A DNA stretch of 61,585 nt from Arthrobacter sp. APC 3897 (lineage in GTDB: Bacteria; Actinomycetota; Actinomycetes; Actinomycetales; Micrococcaceae), in assembly GCF_030407495.1 (NCBI RefSeq), contig NZ_JASDDG010000031.1:1-61585 (forward strand). Direction: 5' to 3'. Shown one piece after another: positions 17,558 through 26,655 of this stretch. Numbering within the stretch: position 1 is the stretch's first letter; the number at the start of each line of letters is the position of its first letter. The position numbers were made by a program, and so were the translations under genes. The notes under the pieces are model-generated. The model made no database searches, had not been told where the DNA came from, and saw only the letters and a list, made by a program, of their open reading frames with translations.

Positions 17558-18574
17558 TCAGTCCGCAGCCGGTGCGGCCGTGCTGTCGCGGATGACGAGC
17601 CGGGTTGCGAGGTCCATCCGGGGGATGGTTTCGAGGGCGCCCTCACTCATGCGGATCACGAGCCGCGCCGCCTCCTCGGCCATCTCCGTCAGTGGTTGAT
17701 GCACGGTTGTGAGGGCGGGACTGGACCACTGGGCGAGCTGCAGATCGTCGTAACCGACGATGGACACGTCAAGGGGCACCCTGAGCCCGAGGGTTCTGGC
17801 AGCCTCGATGACGCCAAGCGCCTGGAGGTCGCTTCCCGCGAAGATCGCTGTGGGGCGGTCCGGCAGCGTCAGGAGTTCGAGTGCGATGCGGCGGCCGCCG
17901 TCGACCCGGAAGTTGCCGAATCGGACGAAGCGTTCATCGATCTCAAGTCCGGCCGAGTTCATGGCGGATCGGTATCCGTCGACGCGGGCGAAGGAGCACA
18001 TCATGTCGTCGCGGCCGGTGATCGCGGCAATCCGGGTGTGTCCCAGTTCGATGAGATGGCGGGTGGCAACGAGGCCGCCTGACCAGTTCGCCGACCCGAC
18101 CGCAGGGACATCTGGGGCCGGATCGCCGGCCGGGTCGATGATTACGAAGGGAATGGCACGTGACTTGAGGGCCGCTTTCGCTTCCGCCGCGAGATCGGCG
18201 AAGAGCAGCACCACACCGGCCGGGCGCCGGCGGAGAACCCCGGTGATCCAGGCCGGGGACGGGGAATGGCGGTCACCGGACTCGGTAAGTACGACGCTCA
18301 AATCGTTGGCCCGGGCGACATTTTCGACTCCTCGGATGATCTCCATGGCCCAGGCAGTCTCGAGTTCGGGGAAAACGAGCTCGATCAAGCTGTCTCTGTT
18401 CGGCAGGCCCGGGCGCCGCTGATATCCGTGCTTGCCGAGGAGCTCCTCGATTTTTGCCCGCGTCTGTGCGGACACGTCTGATCGTCCATTGAGGACTTTC
18501 GAAACCGTGGAGAGTGATACTCCCGCCTCGACGGCCAATTCGTTGAGTTTGACCTTGCCGCCTGAGTCGGCCAT
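17558..18574 (-). CDS. LacI family transcriptional regulator of the xylo-oligosaccharide cassette
   Basis: The 338-residue repressor has an N-terminal LacI helix-turn-helix (VKLNELAVEAGVSLSTVSKV, residues 8-27), a hinge helix region, and a periplasmic-binding-like sugar-sensing domain. It is divergent from the sugar ABC transporter/glycosidase operon, 118 bp away. In that gap TCGAAACTTTCGA (18667-18679) matches the CGAA-N-TTCG operator type of actinobacterial xylan repressors such as BxlR. By context it should be released by xylose or xylo-oligosaccharides. Confidence 0.9.
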   Translation of the reverse strand: MADSGGKVKLNELAVEAGVSLSTVSKVLNGRSDVSAQTRAKIEELLGKHGYQRRPGLPNRDSLIELVFPELETAWAMEIIRGVENVARANDLSVVLTESGDRHSPSPAWITGVLRRRPAGVVLLFADLAAEAKAALKSRAIPFVIIDPAGDPAPDVPAVGSANWSGGLVATRHLIELGHTRIAAITGRDDMMCSFARVDGYRSAMNSAGLEIDERFVRFGNFRVDGGRRIALELLTLPDRPTAIFAGSDLQALGVIEAARTLGLRVPLDVSIVGYDDLQLAQWSSPALTTVHQPLTEMAEEAARLVIRMSEGALETIPRMDLATRLVIRDSTAAPAAD

Positions 18575-18666
18575 GGGGGTCCAATCTGTATTAGTTACGA
18601 AAAACCCTTGTGTTTAAATGTGCCACTGCTAGGCTCACACCACATTAGATGCTTTCGGCGTAAATG

Positions 18667-18679
18667 TCGAAACTTTCGA
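18667..18679 (+). promoter_or_regulatory. Palindromic LacI-family (BxlR-like) operator
   Basis: TCGAAACTTTCGA is a perfect 13-bp palindrome centred on one base. It sits 13 bases before the binding-protein ATG and touches the ribosome-binding site GAGAGG, so a bound repressor would act as a roadblock just downstream of the promoter. Confidence 0.75.
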
Positions 18680-18692
18680 GAGGCGTTCAAAG

Positions 18693-19991
18693 ATGAACAA
18701 GTACGGTATCAGGAAGCTGATGACAGTCGGGGCGGCGGCCGCAATCGCCCTCGGAGGTCTGTCAGCGTGTGGCTCCGACAGCGGAGCAACAGAAGACGGT
18801 GACGTCACCATGACGTTCTGGCACAACTCAACGACGGGCGCCGGCAAGGCGCACTGGGAGAAGACGGTCGCGGCGTTCCAGGAGGCGAACCCCGGTGTAA
18901 AGATCGAGATCCAGTCCGTCCAGAACGAGGAAATGGACGGGAAGCTCCAGACGGCGCTGAACTCCGGCGATGCGCCCGACATCTTTATGGCGCGGGGCGG
19001 CGGCAAGCTTGCGGATGTGGTGGCGGCCGGACAGGCCATGGATATTACCGATTCCATCGACGACGCCACCAGGGCCGCTGTGCCCGAAGGCGTACTGAAA
19101 GCCTTCGAGGTCGACGGCAAGATTTATGGCATGCCGACCGCCGTGCTGCCCGGCGGCATCTTTTACAGCCAGGACCTCCTGACCGAAGCCGGCGTCGACG
19201 CGGCTCCGACGACAATGGACGAGCTCGGTTCCGCCGTAGACAAACTCAAGACTGCCGGAATCGCCCCCGTCGCCGTCGGCGCCAAAGACGCCTGGCCTGC
19301 TGCCCACTGGTACTACTTCTTCGCGTTGCGCTCATGCTCGCAGGACACGATGAACGAAGCGGCCGAGTCGAAGAAGTTTGACGACGAGTGCTGGGTCGAG
19401 GCCGGAAAAGAGATGGAAGCGTTCGTGGAAACGGAACCGTTCAACGACGGATTCCTCACCACCTCGGCCCAGCAGGGAGCAGGAAGCTCTGCTGGTCTGC
19501 TGGCGAATCACAAAGCAGCCATGGAACTCATGGGTGCCTGGAACCCGGGCGTCATCGCATCGCTGACCCCGGACCAGGAGCCGCTGGCAGACCTGGACTG
19601 GTTCCCGTTCCCCGCCGTTGACGGAGGCGACGGTGCTGAGGGTGCCATGATGGGCGGAGTCGACGGATTCACCTGCTCGGCGCAGGCGCCGCAGGAAGAA
19701 TGCACGGCATTCCTGAACTTCTTCATGCAGCAGGAATACCAGGAGGACTACGCGGATGCGTTCCAGACCCTCCCCGCTAACCAGGACGCCCAGGAAGCTG
19801 TCACCGACCCGGCGCTCCAGTCGATCCTCCAGGCCTACAACGACGCGCCGTACGTGACGGTGTGGCTGGACACCCTGTTCGGCCAGAACGTCGGTAACGC
19901 GCTGAACAAGGGCGTGGTGGACATGCTCGCCGGCCAGGGCTCTGCCGAAGATATCGTCTCCGCTGTGAACGACGCAGCGGCCAAGGGATAG
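18693..19991 (+). CDS. Sugar ABC transporter substrate-binding lipoprotein
   Basis: This 432-residue extracytoplasmic binding protein (family 1) is the receptor of a carbohydrate importer. The N terminus is a lipoprotein signal peptide with the lipobox LSAC and the lipidated cysteine at residue 26. GAGAGG lies nine bases before the ATG. It heads an operon with two permeases, GH3 and GH10 genes. No ATPase is encoded here, so the importer probably borrows a shared MsiK-type ATPase encoded elsewhere. Xylo-oligosaccharide specificity is inferred from the glycosidases. Confidence 0.92.
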   Translation: MNKYGIRKLMTVGAAAAIALGGLSACGSDSGATEDGDVTMTFWHNSTTGAGKAHWEKTVAAFQEANPGVKIEIQSVQNEEMDGKLQTALNSGDAPDIFMARGGGKLADVVAAGQAMDITDSIDDATRAAVPEGVLKAFEVDGKIYGMPTAVLPGGIFYSQDLLTEAGVDAAPTTMDELGSAVDKLKTAGIAPVAVGAKDAWPAAHWYYFFALRSCSQDTMNEAAESKKFDDECWVEAGKEMEAFVETEPFNDGFLTTSAQQGAGSSAGLLANHKAAMELMGAWNPGVIASLTPDQEPLADLDWFPFPAVDGGDGAEGAMMGGVDGFTCSAQAPQEECTAFLNFFMQQEYQEDYADAFQTLPANQDAQEAVTDPALQSILQAYNDAPYVTVWLDTLFGQNVGNALNKGVVDMLAGQGSAEDIVSAVNDAAAKG

Positions 19992-20000
19992 CAGTAGACA

Positions 20001-21026
20001 ATGACTGAACCTGCAGGCGGCGCTCCGTTGATGACGGACGCTCAGCCGCCGCGGGGCACGGTTACGGCAGGGGACGGCGCCCGCGCGGCGTCCCCTGCCG
20101 CACCGCGGCCCAGGCGGCGTGCAACGGACTGGCGCAAACGTCTCGAGATCACGCTATTGGCCGGGCCGGCCATCTTCGTTTTTGTCGGCTTCGTCATCTT
20201 CCCGGTCGTCCTCGCCGGCTACTACGGCTTCTTCCGCTGGAAGGGCTTTGGTCCGGCCACAGACTTCGTCGGCTTCGACAACTACAAGATCATTTTCCAG
20301 GACAGCGCGTTCCACGACGTGCTGCTCCACAACGGGTTCATCCTGGTGCTCTCCCTGGTTATCCAGGGCCCCATCGCCGTTGTCCTCGCCCTCCTGCTCA
20401 ACCGGAGCATCCGGGGCCGGTCACTCATCCGGGTCCTCATCTTCGTCCCGTACATCATCTCCGAGGTCATTGTCGGGATCGGCTGGGGTCTCATGCTACA
20501 GACCTCCGGAGCCGTCAACGGGCTGCTCGACAGCATCGGGCTGGGAGCGCTCAAGGCAGACTGGCTCTCTGATCCGAGCATCGCCATCTGGTCCCTGATG
20601 GTGATTATCTCGTGGAAGTACATCGGATTTGCAGTCATTCTTTTCCTCGCCGGACTGCAGAGCATTCCCAGCGAATTGTTCGAGGCAGCCGCCATTGACG
20701 GCGCCAGCTACTGGCAAACCCAGCGCGCCATTACGCTGCCCCTCCTCGGGCCGACCGTGCGGATCTGGGCGTTCCTGTCCATCATCGGGTCGCTGCAGTT
20801 GTTCGACCTGGTCTTCATCATCTGGGGCCAGTACGTCGCCTCCACTGCCGGGACCTCGACCATGGCCACCTACATGGTCGCCAACGGACGCACATCGGGC
20901 AACTTTGGCTACGGCAGCGCTGTCGCCGTCGTCATGTTCCTGATCTCCCTCGTCATCGCATTGATCTACCAGCGGTTCGTTCTTCGGCGCGACACCGACG
21001 GTGCCCTCACGTCAGGAAAGAAGTGA
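20001..21026 (+). CDS. Sugar ABC transporter permease (MalF type)
   Basis: The first of two membrane subunits has 341 residues: a polar, Ala/Pro-rich N-terminal extension of about 40 residues, then six membrane segments. The EAA loop ELFEAAAIDGASYWQTQRAI sits before the penultimate helices and docks the ATPase. An in-frame ATG at 20031 is an alternative start, since neither has a strong ribosome-binding site. It starts nine bases after the binding-protein stop codon and overlaps the next permease, consistent with one operon. Confidence 0.92.
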   Translation: MTEPAGGAPLMTDAQPPRGTVTAGDGARAASPAAPRPRRRATDWRKRLEITLLAGPAIFVFVGFVIFPVVLAGYYGFFRWKGFGPATDFVGFDNYKIIFQDSAFHDVLLHNGFILVLSLVIQGPIAVVLALLLNRSIRGRSLIRVLIFVPYIISEVIVGIGWGLMLQTSGAVNGLLDSIGLGALKADWLSDPSIAIWSLMVIISWKYIGFAVILFLAGLQSIPSELFEAAAIDGASYWQTQRAITLPLLGPTVRIWAFLSIIGSLQLFDLVFIIWGQYVASTAGTSTMATYMVANGRTSGNFGYGSAVAVVMFLISLVIALIYQRFVLRRDTDGALTSGKK

Positions 21027-21898
21027 TGACCGCTATCGAAACCCGCACGCCCCTGCGCAGAAAGCGTCAGCCTAAGGAGCGTCAGCCGTGGGGCAGCCCA
21101 GCGACCTACTTCGTCGCCTTTGTCTTCATCTCACTGTGCCTCGGGCCCGTCATCTACATTATTCTCGGCGGCTTCCGAGACAATTCGCAGATCACCAATT
21201 CGCCCGAGGGACTCCCTAACCCGTGGAATTTCGACAACTACGCGGAGGTGCTTGCCAGTCCGACCTTCTGGCAGCAGGTTGGCAACTCGGCAATTGCCGC
21301 GATTGCCACGACCGTCGGCGTGGTGGTGCTCGGGCTGATGGCCAGCTTCATCCTGGCGCGGTACAACTTTGCCGGCCGCGGTGCGATGTATTCACTCTTC
21401 GCCGCCGGACTCATGTTCCCTATGACGGTGGCAATCACGCCGCTCTATATCCTCGTCAGGGACCTGGGTCTGATGAACAGCCTGGGCGGCGTGATTCTCC
21501 CGCAAATCGCCTTCGGTCTGCCGGTGACGATCATCATCCTGGTTCCGTTCCTCAAGGCTATCCCCGATGAAATCGAAGAGGCTGCGGCAATTGACGGGAC
21601 CAGCCGGCTGGGCTTCTTCTTCCGGATGGTGGTTCCCCTGTCCCTGCCGGGCGTGGTGACGACGGGCATTCTTGCTTTCGTGGCGAGCTGGAACAGCTAT
21701 CTCCTGCCGCTGTTCATCCTCAGCGACCAGGCGTCGTACACGCTGCCGCTCGGTGTTCAGGCGTTCGCTTCGCAGTATTCGGTGGACACGGCAAAGGTAC
21801 TCGCCTTCACCTCCCTGTCCATGATTCCAGCACTGATATTTTTCACGCTGTTTGAGCGCCGCATTGTCGGCGGACTCACCGGCGCGGTCAAAGGTTAG
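21023..21898 (+). CDS. Sugar ABC transporter permease (MalG type)
   Basis: The second membrane subunit has 291 residues, six helices and the EAA loop EIEEAAAIDGTSRLGFFFRM. The GTG at 21023 overlaps the preceding stop codon; the adjacent ATG at 21026 is equally possible, and AGGAAAG lies just upstream. Together with the preceding permease it forms the channel of the presumed xylo-oligosaccharide importer. The GH3 gene begins nine bases after its stop codon. Confidence 0.92.
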   Translation: MMTAIETRTPLRRKRQPKERQPWGSPATYFVAFVFISLCLGPVIYIILGGFRDNSQITNSPEGLPNPWNFDNYAEVLASPTFWQQVGNSAIAAIATTVGVVVLGLMASFILARYNFAGRGAMYSLFAAGLMFPMTVAITPLYILVRDLGLMNSLGGVILPQIAFGLPVTIIILVPFLKAIPDEIEEAAAIDGTSRLGFFFRMVVPLSLPGVVTTGILAFVASWNSYLLPLFILSDQASYTLPLGVQAFASQYSVDTAKVLAFTSLSMIPALIFFTLFERRIVGGLTGAVKG

Positions 21899-21906
21899 GA
21901 CCTTCC

Positions 21907-24279
21907 TTGAGCAACACAACATCCACGACGACGGCGCCGGCATGGCGCGACGTCAGCGCATCCGCTTCGGACCGCGCCGAAGCACTCCTCGCCGAGCTCA
22001 CGCTCGAGGAGAAGACCGCCCAGCTGTTCGGCGTCTGGGTTGGCGCGTCCAATGAGGGCGGGGACGTTGCCCCGCACCAGAACGACATGGACGACCTCGT
22101 TGACCTCGACGCGCTCCTGCCGAACGGGCTCGGCCAGCTGACCCGGCCGTTCGGCTCGGCTCCGGTCGACCCGGCACTCGGAGCGCTGTCCCTCCTGCGC
22201 AGCCAGCGCCGGATTGCGGCATCCAACCGGTTCGGAATCCCGGCCGTTGCGCATGAAGAATGCCTGGCCGGCTTCGCCACCTGGGGAGCGACAGCCTATC
22301 CGGTGCCCCTGGCCTGGGGCGCTTCCTTCAATCCCGGACTCATTGAGCGGATGTCCCGCCGCATCGGGTCAGACATGCGCTCGGTCGGTATCCACCAGGG
22401 CCTCGCCCCGGTACTCGACGTGGTGCGGGATGCCCGCTGGGGACGCGTCGAGGAAACCATCGGTGAGGACCCGTATCTCATCGGCAGCATCGGAACGGCA
22501 TACGTCCGCGGCCTCGAGTCCGCAGGGATAGTCGCAACCCTCAAGCACTTTGTCGGTTACTCGGCGTCGAAGGCCGGCCGTAATCTCGCTCCGGTCTCGG
22601 TTGGGCCGCGTGAACTCGCTGACGTTCTCCTCGTTCCGTTTGAAATGGTCATGCGTGAAGGCAAGCCGCGTTCGGTCATGCACTCCTATACTGACCTCGA
22701 CGGCGTGCCCTCGGCGGCTGACGAGTCGCTGCTCACCGGTCTCCTGCGCGACATCTGGGGTTTCGACGGCACCGTCGTTGCCGACTACTTCGGGATCGCC
22801 TTCCTGAAACTGCTTCACGGCGTCGCAGGTTCATGGGGTGAGGCGGCCGCTCTGGCACTCACTGCCGGCGTGGATGTGGAACTGCCGACGGTGAAGACCT
22901 TCGGTGTGCCGCTGATCGAAGCGGTCCGGTCAGGTTCCCTGCCCGAGACTGTCATCGATCGTGCCCTCCGGCGCGTACTGCGCCAGAAGGTCGAACTGGG
23001 ACTGCTTGATCCTGACTGGGATGCGGTGCCCGAAGCGCTGCGGAACGTCGACGTGGACAATGCCGAAGGCATCCGCGGCACCGTCGATCTGGACAACGCC
23101 GGTAACCGGGCGGTCGCCCGTGAGATCGCCGAACAATCCATCGTACTTTTGAGCAACGACGGGATCCTTCCGCTCGCTGCCCCGCGCCGGATTGCCGTCG
23201 TCGGACCGACGACGGATGACCCCTTCGCCGTTCTCGGCTGCTATTCGTTCCCTGCGCATGTTGGCGTGCAGCACCCCGACACACCCCTCGGTATCGAACT
23301 GCCCACCCTGCTGGAGAGCCTCCGCACCGAGTTTCCCGAAGCCGCCATTGAATACGTTCCCGGCACGACGATTGACGGAGGAGAAACCGCCGGCATCTCT
23401 GCTGCGGTGGATGCCGCAGCGCGGGCGGACGTTGTCATTGTCGCCCTCGGTGACCGGGCCGGGCTCTTTGGCCGCGGCACGAGCGGTGAGGGCTGCGACG
23501 TCGAGTCGCTCCGTCTGCCCGGTGCCCAGCAGAACCTCCTCGACGCCGTCCTGGCAACCTCAACTCCCGCCGTCGTCACCCTGCTCGCCGGACGGCCGTA
23601 CGCTCTGGGATCCGCCGTTACGGAAGCCGGTGCGATTGTGCAGGTGTTCTTTGCAGGCGAAGAGGGAACATCCGCGCTTGCCGGCATTCTCTCCGGCCGG
23701 GTCAATCCGAGCGGACGCCTGCCTGTCAGCATTCCGGCCTCAGAGGGGACGCAGCCGTCCACCTACCTGGCCGCACCCCTGGGCCGCTCCAACGGAGTGT
23801 CGAGCATTGACCCGACGGCCGCCTTCGCGTTTGGGCACGGGATCGGATACACGGCCTTCGAGTGGAGTGCCGGCCAGCACGGGCCGGACAAGATCGGCGT
23901 CGACGGCACAGCCACCCTCGGCCTCCGTCTGCGCAACACCGGGGACCGTCCAGGGACGGAAATCGTCCAGGTTTACGTCCACGATCCGGTCGCCTCAGTG
24001 GTGCGCCCGGTACAGCGTCTGGTCGGTTTCCAGCGCGTTGACCTGCTGCCGGGCGAGTCCGTTGAGCTCTCGATCCACGTTCCCGCAGACGTCACCAGCT
24101 TCACCGGCCGAAACGGCGAGCGGGTCGTGGAACCGGGGGAGATCGTCCTTGGTCTCGGAGCATCCAGCACCGACATGCGCGTCACACAGTCGGTGCAGCT
24201 CTCCGGTGAAGCACGTGCCGTCGGCTTTGACCGGACCTTTCACCCGAGCTTTAGGGAGATTTCGCGGAGCACACCATGA
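21907..24279 (+). CDS. Glycoside hydrolase family 3, beta-xylosidase/beta-glucosidase
   Basis: This 790-residue exo-glycosidase would release monosaccharides from imported oligosaccharides. The GH3 N-terminal barrel contains the substrate-binding KHF (LKHFVGYSASKAGRN) and the nucleophile Asp293 in VVADYFGI. The alpha/beta sandwich and a C-terminal fibronectin-III-like domain follow. No signal peptide is present, so it is cytoplasmic. The TTG start has AGGA six bases upstream. Its stop codon overlaps the GH10 start, and the xylanase partner makes beta-xylosidase the more likely activity. Confidence 0.88.
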   Translation: MSNTTSTTTAPAWRDVSASASDRAEALLAELTLEEKTAQLFGVWVGASNEGGDVAPHQNDMDDLVDLDALLPNGLGQLTRPFGSAPVDPALGALSLLRSQRRIAASNRFGIPAVAHEECLAGFATWGATAYPVPLAWGASFNPGLIERMSRRIGSDMRSVGIHQGLAPVLDVVRDARWGRVEETIGEDPYLIGSIGTAYVRGLESAGIVATLKHFVGYSASKAGRNLAPVSVGPRELADVLLVPFEMVMREGKPRSVMHSYTDLDGVPSAADESLLTGLLRDIWGFDGTVVADYFGIAFLKLLHGVAGSWGEAAALALTAGVDVELPTVKTFGVPLIEAVRSGSLPETVIDRALRRVLRQKVELGLLDPDWDAVPEALRNVDVDNAEGIRGTVDLDNAGNRAVAREIAEQSIVLLSNDGILPLAAPRRIAVVGPTTDDPFAVLGCYSFPAHVGVQHPDTPLGIELPTLLESLRTEFPEAAIEYVPGTTIDGGETAGISAAVDAAARADVVIVALGDRAGLFGRGTSGEGCDVESLRLPGAQQNLLDAVLATSTPAVVTLLAGRPYALGSAVTEAGAIVQVFFAGEEGTSALAGILSGRVNPSGRLPVSIPASEGTQPSTYLAAPLGRSNGVSSIDPTAAFAFGHGIGYTAFEWSAGQHGPDKIGVDGTATLGLRLRNTGDRPGTEIVQVYVHDPVASVVRPVQRLVGFQRVDLLPGESVELSIHVPADVTSFTGRNGERVVEPGEIVLGLGASSTDMRVTQSVQLSGEARAVGFDRTFHPSFREISRSTP

Positions 24280-25529
24280 GTGTCGATCACCGTCGGGCGA
24301 CCGCGCTGGTCACCGTGCTGGACCCGGCCGGCAACCCGGTGCCCAACGCGGAGGTCATTGTCGAGCAGCAGCGTCATGACTTCGCGTTCGGCAACATCGG
24401 TTTCGACTTCATCCCGCTTGCGAACGGGGAGACCGGGCAGGATGCGGCCGCGAAGCCCGTTTTTGGCGGGGCAGGGGCCGGTCTGCCGGATCTCAAGACG
24501 ATGTGGCTGGACCTCTTCAACACTGCGACCCTTCCGTTCTACTGGCGGGGTTTTGAGCCGACACCCGGCAAACCTGACACCCGAAGGCTTCTTCGGACCG
24601 CCTCGTGGTTCGCTGAGCACGGAGTGGCGGCCAAGGGCCATCCGCTGACTTGGCACACGCTTGCGCCCGAGTGGCTCACGGGTTTGTCCGCGGCGGAGAT
24701 AGAGCAGCTGCTGCGAGAGAGGATCCGACGCGAGGTGACGGACTTTTCCGGGGTCATCGACGCCTGGGACGCCATCAATGAAGCGGTCATCATGCCGGTG
24801 TTTACGGCGGAGGAAAACGGTATCACCCGGCTGGCCCGGAGCATCGGCCGCGTGCCCATGATTGAGCTCGCGTTCGGAGAAGCCCGGGCAGCGAACCCTT
24901 CGGCGACGCTTGTCCTGAACGACTTCGACCTCTCCAGCGACTACGAAGCCCTGATCGGGTCCGTGCTGGAAGCGGGGATCGCCGTGGACGCGATCGGCCT
25001 GCAGACGCACATGCATCAGGGGTACTGGGGAGAGGAAGCCATGCTTGCGATGGTCGACCGGTTCGCCCGCTTCGGGCTGCCCCTCCATTTGACCGAGACA
25101 ACCCTGCTTTCGGGGGACCTCATGCCGTCTGAGGTCATCGACCTCAATGACTATCAGATCCCCTTCTGGCCGTCGACGCCGGAGGGAGAAGCCAGGCAGG
25201 CGGAGGAGATCGTGCGCCACTACCGCTCGCTCGTCGGACACCCGGCAGTGCAGGCCATTACCTATTGGGGGCTCACCGACGACGGAGCCTGGCTCGGTGC
25301 GCCCGGCGGATTGGTTCGCGCCGACGGCACGCCGAAACCCTCGTATGACGCGCTGCGGTCGCTGATCAAGGGCGAATGGTGGCTGCCGCCAACGACGATG
25401 CGCACTGATCACGACGGACGCCTGTCGATCACCGGTTTCTTCGGTGACTACGTGATGACGCACGGCGGGCAGAGCTGGCCGGTCCCGCTCAAGCGGGGAC
25501 GCGAGACGGCCACCGTACGGTTGCGCTGA
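24276..25529 (+). CDS. Glycoside hydrolase family 10 endo-beta-1,4-xylanase, cytoplasmic
   Basis: This 417-residue GH10 enzyme has acid/base Glu169 (WDAINEA) and nucleophile Glu274 (LTETTLLSG), plus the WHTLAPEW block. A short N-terminal beta domain (about 1-50) resembles those preceding GH10 barrels in actinobacteria. No signal sequence is present, so it should act inside the cell on imported xylo-oligosaccharides, not on polymer. The ATG overlaps the GH3 stop codon (ATGA). A strong terminator follows 33 bases after the stop codon. Confidence 0.88.
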   Translation: MSVDHRRATALVTVLDPAGNPVPNAEVIVEQQRHDFAFGNIGFDFIPLANGETGQDAAAKPVFGGAGAGLPDLKTMWLDLFNTATLPFYWRGFEPTPGKPDTRRLLRTASWFAEHGVAAKGHPLTWHTLAPEWLTGLSAAEIEQLLRERIRREVTDFSGVIDAWDAINEAVIMPVFTAEENGITRLARSIGRVPMIELAFGEARAANPSATLVLNDFDLSSDYEALIGSVLEAGIAVDAIGLQTHMHQGYWGEEAMLAMVDRFARFGLPLHLTETTLLSGDLMPSEVIDLNDYQIPFWPSTPEGEARQAEEIVRHYRSLVGHPAVQAITYWGLTDDGAWLGAPGGLVRADGTPKPSYDALRSLIKGEWWLPPTTMRTDHDGRLSITGFFGDYVMTHGGQSWPVPLKRGRETATVRLR

Positions 25530-25562
25530 CGCCGGCGCGCGGGCTGCGCGCGCACCGTTGAC

Positions 25563-25612
25563 GAAAAGGCCCGTGTTGTCCCTGGCTGGCCAAGGAGAAC
25601 ACGGGCCTTTTC
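25563..25612. terminator. Bidirectional terminator between GH10 and osmC genes
   Basis: GAAAAGGCCCGTGTT (25563-25577) pairs perfectly with AACACGGGCCTTTTC (25598-25612). The A/T flanks give T-tracts on both strands, for the convergent genes. Confidence 0.92.
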
Positions 25613-25652
25613 AGTTGGCGCTGAAGGCGCCTGAGCTTGCTGCTCCCGGGTC

Positions 25653-26081
25653 TTAGGACTCCAGCGTGGCGTCCAGCGAGATCTTAATGCCGGCGAGGGC
25701 CTGGGAAACGGGGCAGCCGCTCTTGGCGGCCTCGGCAATGTCCGTAAACTCCTCGGCGGTCAGGCCGGGAACCACGGCAGTGACCTTCAGACGGCTCTCG
25801 GTGATGCCGGTGCCGGGTACAAAAGTGACGTCTGCGGAGGTCTCAATGCGTTCGGCGGTCTTGCCGGCCTCCGCCAGTCCGTTGCTGAAGGCCATGGAGA
25901 AGCAGGCCGAATGCGCGGCGGCAATCAGCTCCTCGGGGCTGGTCTTGCCGTTGGCCTCTTCAGCGCGGGCCTTCCAGGTGACGTCGTAGGTGCCAAGGCC
26001 GGAGCTGTCGAGGGTCACATCGCCCTTGCCGTTGAAGAGGTCGCCGTTCCAGACGGTATGGGCTGAGCGGACTGTAGCCAT
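25653..26081 (-). CDS. OsmC/Ohr family peroxiredoxin-like protein
   Basis: The 142-residue protein belongs to the OsmC/Ohr family, thiol-dependent enzymes that reduce organic hydroperoxides. The two catalytic cysteines are Cys60 (AAHSACFSMAF) and Cys123 (KSGCPVSQAL). The start at 26081 is fixed by AAGGAG just upstream. Sequence details fit the OsmC branch better than Ohr. Its promoter appears to lie inside the terminator of the gene upstream (26101-26144). Confidence 0.92.
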   Translation of the reverse strand: MATVRSAHTVWNGDLFNGKGDVTLDSSGLGTYDVTWKARAEEANGKTSPEELIAAAHSACFSMAFSNGLAEAGKTAERIETSADVTFVPGTGITESRLKVTAVVPGLTAEEFTDIAEAAKSGCPVSQALAGIKISLDATLES

Positions 26082-26100
26082 GGGAAGCTCCTTAAAAGCT

Positions 26101-26144
26101 GATGGGATGAAGGCCGGCAGGCGCCGGCACTTCATCCCATCCTA
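26101..26144 (-). terminator. Strong hairpin with an embedded promoter -10, upstream of osmC
   Basis: GATGGGATGAAG (26101-26112) pairs with 26130-26141, and GCCGGC pairs with GCCGGC inside (26113-26118 with 26123-26128), with a 4-nt loop. On the minus strand the hairpin is followed by AGCTTTTA, a terminator for the membrane-protein gene at 26175-26522. TAGGAT on the minus strand (26144-26139) overlaps the outer arm and is the best -10 candidate for osmC. Confidence 0.65.
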
Positions 26145-26174
26145 TTCAGTGACCTGCAACGGTTCTACCGTCTG

Positions 26175-26522
26175 TTACCACATGGTGGCGACGGCGATGT
26201 TGACCACCGTCAGGATGCCCACGCCGTTGGCCAGGCCCTTGCTGACGGTCTCGCCCTTCTTGTACTTGCGCTGGCCGATGAAGGCCATGACGGCAATGAC
26301 CAGGGCCAGGCTGAGCTTGACGGCAATCTTGATGTGGTTGACATCAGCCCCATCCATTTCAGCCAGGCCGACCAGCATGATGCCGGTGACCAGCTGCAGG
26401 AGTGCACCATGGAACTGTCCGGGCATCACCGTGGGGTTCTTGATCTTGGCGAACCAGATACCAACGATGATTGCGGCGCCAAGAATGTGCAGGAAGACGA
26501 GAAAGCTCTGTAGGAAGTCCAT
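26175..26522 (-). CDS. Hypothetical four-helix membrane protein
   Basis: I do not recognise this 115-residue family. It is almost entirely hydrophobic, with four predicted membrane segments (about 3-22, 37-52, 64-83 and 95-114) and a lysine-rich loop (QRKYKKGE) between helices 3 and 4. A histidine in helix 1 (FLHILGAAI) and one in the first loop (FHGALLQ) could bind a ligand, but nothing proves this. It is flanked by terminators on both sides and appears monocistronic. Confidence 0.7.
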   Translation of the reverse strand: MDFLQSFLVFLHILGAAIIVGIWFAKIKNPTVMPGQFHGALLQLVTGIMLVGLAEMDGADVNHIKIAVKLSLALVIAVMAFIGQRKYKKGETVSKGLANGVGILTVVNIAVATMW

Positions 26523-26602
26523 ATATCCAGCTTACCGACACCATGTCAGCATTCCCGAACTGAGGGGTCTGAACCGCGGTAACTATTCGACAACATGTAG
26601 AA

Positions 26603-26632
26603 AAGGGCGCCTCCCCTGCGGGAGGCGCCCTT
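26603..26632 (-). terminator. Terminator of the lpdA-sucB unit
   Basis: AAGGGCGCCTCCC (26603-26615) pairs with GGGAGGCGCCCTT (26620-26632). On the minus strand it is followed by TTTTC, 24 bases after the sucB stop codon. Confidence 0.9.
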
Positions 26633-26655
26633 GGCCGGCTTTCACCGGGCGGGAA

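Noticed and set aside
18490-18500. Second LacI operator at a TTTCGAAA sequence
   Set aside because: It lies inside the regulator's own helix-turn-helix coding sequence, has a different centre from CGAA-N-TTCG, and is explained by codons.
17558-25529. Xylan cassette as a genomic island
   Set aside because: Base composition looks like the flanks, and no integrase, tRNA or direct-repeat ends are visible.
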